A stretch of DNA of 64,000 bases from Catonia carolina (Eukaryota; Arthropoda; Insecta; Hemiptera; Achilidae). Of this stretch, positions 60,237-64,000 are shown one piece after another. Where the stretch lies: assembly GCA_035578175.1 (NCBI GenBank), contig JAQMRL010000001.1:50057553-50121552 (forward strand), read 5' to 3'. Under the pieces are notes generated by a model. That model ran no database searches. It worked only from the letters and a program-made list of their open reading frames with translations, and was not told the origin of the DNA. The position numbers and the translations under genes are program-made. Every line of letters starts with the position of its first letter. The first letter of the stretch is position 1.

Positions 60237-60591
60237 GTGGTTTTAAACTGATATCATCAAATAAATTTTAATAACTATTATTTTTGTAAAAAGAAACTTA
60301 GTTTAGTTCATGAAATATGTTAGATATAGTTCTAGTTAGGTATAATGTAAGGTAATAGTTAGATAAGGTATAAATGTGAGTCGTTCATATCAGTCTAAGT
60401 AGTATTATTATTTCATTATTTTGTTTTTTCAACTATTGATTGTTACTATTATTATATTATTATTAATAGTAGTTATGTTATCATTGTCATTAACTAAGAT
60501 GGAAGATCATAATAAACTTTTTATCAGAAAAAAAATACTGTATTCCAATATCAACTATTCTATTTTATAATTTTAAAAATTTATAACTATT
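60237..60591. other. AT-rich segment after the pogo-like ORF
   Basis: It contains AAGTGGTTTTAAA, repeating a piece of the ORF end (about 60183 and 60235), a TATAAAT at about 60368, and AATAAACT plus an A run near 60511-60532. It could be a genuine 3' end of the transposase transcript or part of an unrecognised insertion. Confidence 0.35.
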
Positions 60592-60670
60592 CAGTGGATA
60601 AAGGTGTTATGTACAATAAAACCTAAAAAAACAAAAACTTTACAATTTTTTTAACCAAAAACATGTTTTC

Positions 60671-62358
60671 TGCAATTGAATTGATTATATTTTTGAAAGG
60701 GCACATCTCCAATTTTTTTTAAAATTCACTTTGATAGAGAATTTAATTTACGTTACATTCCTGCGTATACCGAAGAAAGGATACAACCGCCAGTTGTACA
60801 CAACGTGTCATATGGAGAATGATTTTATTCGTTGATTTTTGAAAGGGAACATCTCCAGCTCATGTTCCCTTTCAAAACTAAACACAAGAAAATAGTCAGC
60901 TGTTGTTACAACAGCTGTTTCAGTTTCAGCTCATTTCAAAGATAACTTTTCTTTGAGGTTTGGGCGACCACAAAAAGATGTCTGTTCTTATTGCGAAGAA
61001 CTCAATAATAAAATAAAAAATCAAACTTTAAATCTAACAGCAAAAAAAAATTGCAGTTGCCGAGTTATTGGTACATAAAAGAAGGGTGAAGAAATTTTAT
61101 AGTAAATTACAGGAAATTGGAGCTTTGTGCAAAGATCGTTCAGATGTCTGTGGTGTAACCTTTGATTACATGCAAAACTTACCGTTCAAGAGATGTTTTA
61201 CTCAAGACACCTAAAGGGTTAATTTATTTTGTGTCCACAATATGAAAACGGATAAGAGTGACATGTTCATGTATCATGAGGGAGAAGGTAAAAAGAGCCC
61301 GAATGAAGTGTGATCAATGTTCAAGGATTACATTGATAAGAATATTCCTAACACCATAAGAGAACTGCACATTTTTAGTGATGCCTGTGGAGGCCAGAAT
61401 CGTAATCACACTATTGTGAGATTACTTTTAGCGCTGGCAGCTACAGGACGATTCGATAGAATTTTTCATTATTTTCCAGTCCGCGGTCACAGTTTTCTCC
61501 CCTGTGACCAGGATTTTGGAGAAGTAAAAAGATTTTTAAGACGTCAAGATCGTGTATACACACCAGAAGAGTATGCAAAATATGTAGCACAATCAAGCAG
61601 TAAAGGTAACTTTATTGTTACTCTGACTGACAGTAAATTATTTTAAAACTGTAAAGACTAGTGGCCAGGACTTTTTAAAGAAATGCCACTCTCACTCGAG
61701 TCCATGGGGAAAGACATTCCTAAAAATCAGAAGATGCAGTTTAAAGTTTCACAGTACTGCTATTTTGAGTACAAAAAACAAAATCCAGGAATAGTTGTTT
61801 GCACAACATACATAGGTGGATTAATGAGACATACATTCAAACTCTTAAAAATTCCATTAAATGAAGTTGCCCTTCCAGTTTCATTATTATTTGATAAAAG
61901 TCTAAATTCAATAGGTAGTAATAAAATCGAAGACATTAGGAAACTAATGTAGTACATCCCTGATGAACAAAAATATTTTTATGATGAGATTTTACAGTGG
62001 TCAGCCACCAACAATGACAATGATGATGTAATTTACGATGAAGACGATTCATGTTACTATGTATAGCAAAATCTTCATGTGCTTATCTTTATTTTTACCC
62101 TTTTATGTAACTGTTGTGTCCCTTTTATAAACAGTGTAAATACTTTATAATAATAGAACCAGTTGTTTTGTTATGTATATGTGTGTTGTCTTTGAAAATG
62201 CATTTTATAGTTATTAATGAAAAAATACTCCATCTAATAGGAAATACATATAACAAAATTAAAAAATGTTGTACTTAGCGATAAAACGTTTTTTATTTCT
62301 CCTGAAAAATTTACTTTTTTGGAGATGTGCCCTTTCAGAAATAATCAATTCAATTGCA
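60671..62358 (+). mobile_element. Transposon D: inner TIR element with GQN-family pseudogene
   Basis: The TIRs are TGCAATTGAATTGATTATAT...GAAAGGGCACATCTCCA and the inverse, ending CAATTCAATTGCA at 62358. An AATT at each border could be a 4-bp duplication. The motif GAAAGGG(C/A)ACATCTCC recurs at 60841-60856, and inverted GTTCCCTTTC at 60864-60873, again giving mixed-orientation subterminal repeats. Confidence 0.65.
60960..62066 (+). pseudogene. Transposase D remnant (GQN family, A/D subfamily)
   Basis: Read across frames: FGRPQKDVCSYCEELNNKIK (C..C finger), AVAELLVHKRRVKKFYSKLQ, GVTFDYMQNLPF (equivalent to VDLQQAMPLP, first acidic D), a stop at about 61213, HNMKTDKSDMFMYHEGEGKK, IFSDACGGQNRNHTIV (GQN core), HYFPVRGHSFLPCDQDFGEV, YTPEEYAKYVAQSSSKG, then after further stops YIPDEQKYFYDEILQW and an acidic tail. 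Stops near 61213, 61311, 61644 and 61950 disable it. No N-terminal exon is found between the TIR and 60958, apart from traces. Confidence 0.8.
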
Positions 62359-62489
62359 TTACTCATATGTACCTGAGAAATTAGCTCAGTTGCAGTCAAA
62401 GATGATGGTTCAAAAAGTTTTCAATAAAACACTAAAACTCTCAATATCTCAAAACTTAGTTTTTGCTACTTAACACCTTTATCCACTTA

Positions 62490-63031
62490 CCCCTTCAATT
62501 GTGAGTATGCAGTCAGCATAGGCAACCTCTCACATCAATTTACTTCAGGAAATGTCACTTTAGTGAATGAAGAGGAGAGTTCAAGAAACCACTCAAATCA
62601 TGGAACAATGTCTCCAGTACCTGAAACATCCTCGGAAGCGACTCCTACTTAACTGCTCCACAAAATCTCACCAATTCCTATTCTGAAAAAGAAAATAACA
62701 GCTCGCAATGTAAGTTCCAGTTTCTCTAAGCTACTAACTCCCATGAAAATATAAAACATGTAAGCTTAGCCAACGAAAAAAGGCTATGAAATCAAAATTG
62801 AAGGAGGAGAGAAAAAAGAAAAGAGAAATGGCAAGATGTTCAAGATGAATTGTAAGAAAAACAAGATTGGAGTTACTTATTATGATAGCAGTGAAGGGGA
62901 AGAAGATTGGAATGAAGATCTTTGTGTGTTGGGCTTGGAAGAATACAACAGTACAACAAGTAAAGATGATTGGGTGAAATGTACTATGTGTTCAAGATGA
63001 TCACATGAACATTGCACCAAACACGGTGACA
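62490..63031 (+). pseudogene. C-terminal tail of the pogo-like transposase, eroded
   Basis: Low-complexity, serine- and threonine-rich sequence (NVTLVNEEESSRNHSNHGTM, PVPETSSEATPT) is followed by a lysine block and EGEEDWNEDLCVLGLEEYNS, then DDWVKCTMCSR and SHEHCTKHGDI. This is the acidic linker and PHD-like C..C...H..C finger common at the end of insect pogo/jerky-type transposases. It is cut at 63033 by mariner 3. Beyond it, 63961 onward reads YDYCGQKERLKK in a frame that completes the finger (..Y.YC). Several stops show decay. Confidence 0.65.
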
Positions 63032-63033
63032 TA

Positions 63034-63960
63034 CGAGGGGGTACCCAAAAGAAACCGGAATTATTTTTTAAAACTATTTATTTTTAATTTTTTTACAAAA
63101 GAACCTTATCCCCTTCAAAATACTCTCCATTACAACTAATACATTTGTCCCACCGGTGCTTCCACTGTTCAAAACATTTTTTGTACTCCTCTTCAGTGAT
63201 GGCTGCCAGCTCATCCGTCGTTTTTTTCTTGACATCATCAACGTTGTTAAATCGGAGACCTTTCATGCCCCTTTTCATGCGTGGGAACAAGAAAAAATCA
63301 CATGGAGCCAGATCGAGTGAGTACGGTGCGTGTGGTAGCAAAACCATGCCGTTTTTCGCCAAAAACTGGGTAACCGAGATTGCCGTGTGTGCAGGCGCGT
63401 TGTCGTGGTGGAAAAACCAGTCCCCTGTCTGCCACAAATTAGGCCTTTTACGACGAATGCTGTTTCGTAGTCTTCTTAACACTTAAAGATAAAAAGTCAA
63501 TGGTCTGTCGTCGGTCTGTTCGTACAATTTCTTTCACTTTCACAACATTTTCGTCTGTTCGGGAAGTCGACGGTGTCCAGAACGAGGTTTGTTCTCAATC
63601 GACATGTCGCCATTTTTAAAGCGCAAAAACCACTCGTACACTTGGGTTTTTCCAATAGCGTCGTCTTTGTAAGCTGTGTTCAACATTACAACTGTTTCCG
63701 CGGCGTTTTTACCGAGCAAGAAGCAAAATTTCACAGCTGCACGTTGTTCATTAAAACTTGCCATCATGAAAAACGACACGAGCACAAAACAGCACTAGCG
63801 AGAACAATCACTGCACGAGAACAGAACAAGCTAGATCAACGAACAAAATGGCATTGAACTGGCAATGAGTAGCGCTACAAGCAGCCTAGTGGCGGGAATT
63901 TGTACTGCACAAGCTCCGCCCACAGCAGAGCTATTCCGGATACTTTTGGGTACCCCCTCG
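63034..63960 (-). mobile_element. mariner element 3, internally deleted
   Basis: The TIRs CGAGGGGGTACCCAAAAG (63034) and CTTTTGGGTACCCCCTCG (63943-63960) are exact inverses over 18 bp and are flanked by TA on both sides (63032-63033, 63961-63962). The length of 927 bp is about 350 bp short of a full mariner. It splits the PHD-like finger of the pogo-like transposase. Confidence 0.93.
63093..63764 (-). pseudogene. mariner transposase with central deletion
   Basis: The N-terminal helix-turn-helix part MASFNEQRAAVKFCFLLGKN ... VYEWFLRFKNGDMSIENKPR is followed, after a frame lesion near 63543, by VKVKEIVRTDRRQTIDFLS and then directly by VLRRLRNSIRRKRPNLWQTG. The middle, with TGDE..W (first D), is missing. 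The C-terminal part keeps HHDNAPAHTA and LDLAPCDFFLFP with 34 residues between the aspartates (DD34D). It cannot be active, but the intact TIRs could be mobilised in trans. It is a different lineage from mariners 1 and 2. Confidence 0.88.
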
Positions 63961-64000
63961 TATATGATTATTGTGGGCAAAAAGAACGACTTAAAAAAAT

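Larger units (their letters stand above)
60592..62489 (+). mobile_element. C-related TIR element, outer shell of nest D
   Basis: The ends are AGTGGATAAAGGTGTTATGT (60593-60612) and the inverse of AGTGGATAAAGGTGTTAAGT (to 62488). The terminal pattern is like element C (AGTGGAAGAAGGTGGTATGT), and the sequence before the right end (CTCAATATCTCAAAACTTAG) matches C's right end. With the inner element removed only about 210 bp remain, so it is a MITE-like or deleted relative of C. Confidence 0.65.
51477..64000 (+). mobile_element. pogo-like element, host of nested insertions (right end outside window)
   Basis: The left end CCGTAATTCGGGGTTACTTA follows a TA and interrupts pseudogene B. The motif AGGGTAACAAAAGCCA at 51504-51519 recurs at 58948-58963 and inverted at 58975-58990, so those places belong to one element. 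Parts in order: TIR and 5' non-coding exon (51477-51649), intron, coding exon (59057-60236), eroded C-terminal coding (62490-63031) resuming at 63961. Insertions: element C in the intron, a TIR element at 60592-62489, and mariner 3 at 63034-63960. The right TIR is not seen. Confidence 0.7.

Noticed and set aside
1..64000. CRISPR arrays, operons, riboswitches, rRNA genes
   Set aside because: No regular spaced repeats, polycistronic layout or rRNA sequence; the window is eukaryotic.

Overview
The window looks like nuclear DNA of an arthropod, most likely an insect and perhaps a hemipteran. It is strongly AT-rich and has spliced genes with GT-AG introns, insect-type LINEs, tRNA-derived SINEs, mariner, pogo-like and hAT transposons, and short TTAGG runs. 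No named host gene fixes the species. The hemipteran guess rests on general resemblance, including the frequent palindrome TAGGCCTA.

Left part (1-31 kb): mostly AT-rich sequence without genes, punctuated by decayed mobile elements. These are LINE 3' fragments (1.5 kb, 18.0 kb), an inverted pair of tRNA-SINEs (2.8-3.5 kb), a ~0.93 kb repeat with a CA microsatellite (5.7 and 14.7 kb, later 31.2 and 38.2 kb), a nearly intact 5'-truncated RNase H-bearing LINE (6956-9783) inside an LTR-like unit, a jockey-like ORF1/endonuclease remnant (20.3-21.8 kb), other SINEs, and two local direct duplications (13.4/15.0 kb and 17.7/18.6 kb).

Middle part (31-47 kb): the only two good host-gene candidates are 87- and 93-aa secreted peptides at 33.1 kb (+) and 40.9 kb (-). 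They face each other 7.6 kb apart and share a C-terminal 34-residue block with two cysteines 21 residues apart. I do not recognise the family. Between them lies a nest: a SINE inside a deleted transposase pseudogene, inside the fourth copy of the 0.93 kb repeat.

Right part (47-64 kb): almost solid transposon. Two mariners sit in and beside one transposase fragment. From 50.1 kb a multi-level nest begins. A decayed element (B) was hit by a pogo-like element starting at 51477. The 5' intron of the pogo-like element was hit by another element (C, about 51.7-58.8 kb), and C was hit by a complete hAT element (51783-55460, perfect 15-bp TIRs, 8-bp TSD, intact two-exon 795-aa transposase). The pogo-like element was also hit near its 3' coding end by a C-related element holding a further TIR element (60.6-62.5 kb), and by an internally deleted mariner (63034-63960) that splits a PHD-like finger.

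The most notable system is the protein family carried by element C. It is an intact, spliced 739-aa protein with a C/GQN core and a plausible D-D-D/E triad. Four more decayed relatives (A, B, D, E) lie in the same 64 kb, in at least two subfamilies, and those whose ends are visible have their own terminal inverted repeats and repeated subterminal motifs. I infer a cut-and-paste DNA transposon family.
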